Origin: Candidatus Omnitrophota bacterium
GTDB taxonomy: Bacteria > Omnitrophota > Gorgyraeia > Gorgyraeales > Gorgyraeaceae
Direction of reading: 5' to 3'
Assembly (NCBI GenBank): GCA_013202925.1
Contig: JABMRA010000111.1
Span: forward strand, 1 to 6,153
Length of the DNA: 6,153 nt
How positions within the stretch are numbered: position 1 is the stretch's first letter; every line of letters begins with the position of its first letter. The translations under genes and the position numbers were made by a program. A model generated the notes under the pieces. The model was not told the DNA's origin and did not search any database. It saw nothing but the letters and a program-made list of their open reading frames with translations. This document shows, in pieces, positions 6,104 to 6,153 of this stretch.

Positions 6104-6153
6104 AGCCCGCTTCGCCCGCGAAGCGAGGCGAGCCCGCTTCGCCCGCGAAGCGA
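6104..6153. repeat. 27-bp tandem palindromic repeat, running off the right edge
   Basis: A 27-bp unit beginning AGCCCGCTTCGCCCGCG and ending AAGCGAGGCG fills 6104-6130. It is followed without a gap by 23 identical bases of a second copy (6131-6153), which the edge cuts. Each unit folds as a hairpin: CGCTTCGC (6108-6115) pairs with GCGAAGCG (6118-6125) around two bases, or seven pairs with a 4-nt loop, and the same recurs at 6135-6142/6145-6152. It is far richer in G+C than the neighbouring genes and starts 10 nt after the dprA stop. No T-run follows, so a classical terminator is unlikely. It resembles dispersed intergenic palindromic elements. Confidence 0.8.

Noticed and set aside
6104..6153. 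CRISPR array
   Set aside because: Copies abut with no spacers, and the period is only 27 bp of one repeated unit.

Overview
The window looks like a chromosomal piece from an uncultivated Gram-negative bacterium. It holds housekeeping amino-acid genes, a type IV prepilin peptidase and a secreted protein resembling an outer-membrane barrel. The gene mix, the Lys/Glu-rich moderate-GC coding style and the GC-rich tandem palindromic repeat at the right edge remind me of Omnitrophota (former OP3) genomes. That placement is an impression from memory and was not tested.

Layout. (1) Positions 2-3731, plus strand: a run of four genes. They are the 3' two thirds of leuA (2-isopropylmalate synthase, cut by the left edge), aroE (shikimate dehydrogenase), pilD (prepilin peptidase) and aroC (chorismate synthase). 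The leuA-aroE gap is 59 nt and holds a GC-rich hairpin. The aroE-pilD and pilD-aroC gaps are 10 nt each, so at least aroE-pilD-aroC look co-transcribed. (2) Positions 3720-4316, minus strand: a signal-peptide protein of unknown function that converges on aroC with a 12-nt overlap. (3) Positions 4317-4439: a divergent intergenic region with a perfect 15+1+15 palindrome, a good sigma70-like promoter for aroK and a second 7+1+7 palindrome over its -10 region. (4) Positions 4440-6094, plus strand: aroK (shikimate kinase), then dprA (RecA loader/DNA-processing protein). (5) Positions 6104-6153: a 27-bp tandem repeat of hairpin-forming units that runs off the window.

Together aroE, aroK and aroC give three steps of the shikimate pathway: 3-dehydroshikimate to shikimate, shikimate to shikimate 3-phosphate, and EPSP to chorismate. 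aroB, aroD/aroQ and aroA are not in the window and must lie elsewhere. LeuA starts leucine synthesis. PilD and DprA can both serve natural transformation, through pseudopilus processing and protection of incoming ssDNA, but nothing else here proves competence.

I see no convincing new multi-gene system. The least explained items are the divergent regulatory region with its two palindromes, the orphan secreted protein beside it, the terminal repeat, and an AroE cofactor pocket that appears to lack the usual NADP-type Asn-Arg-Thr motif.
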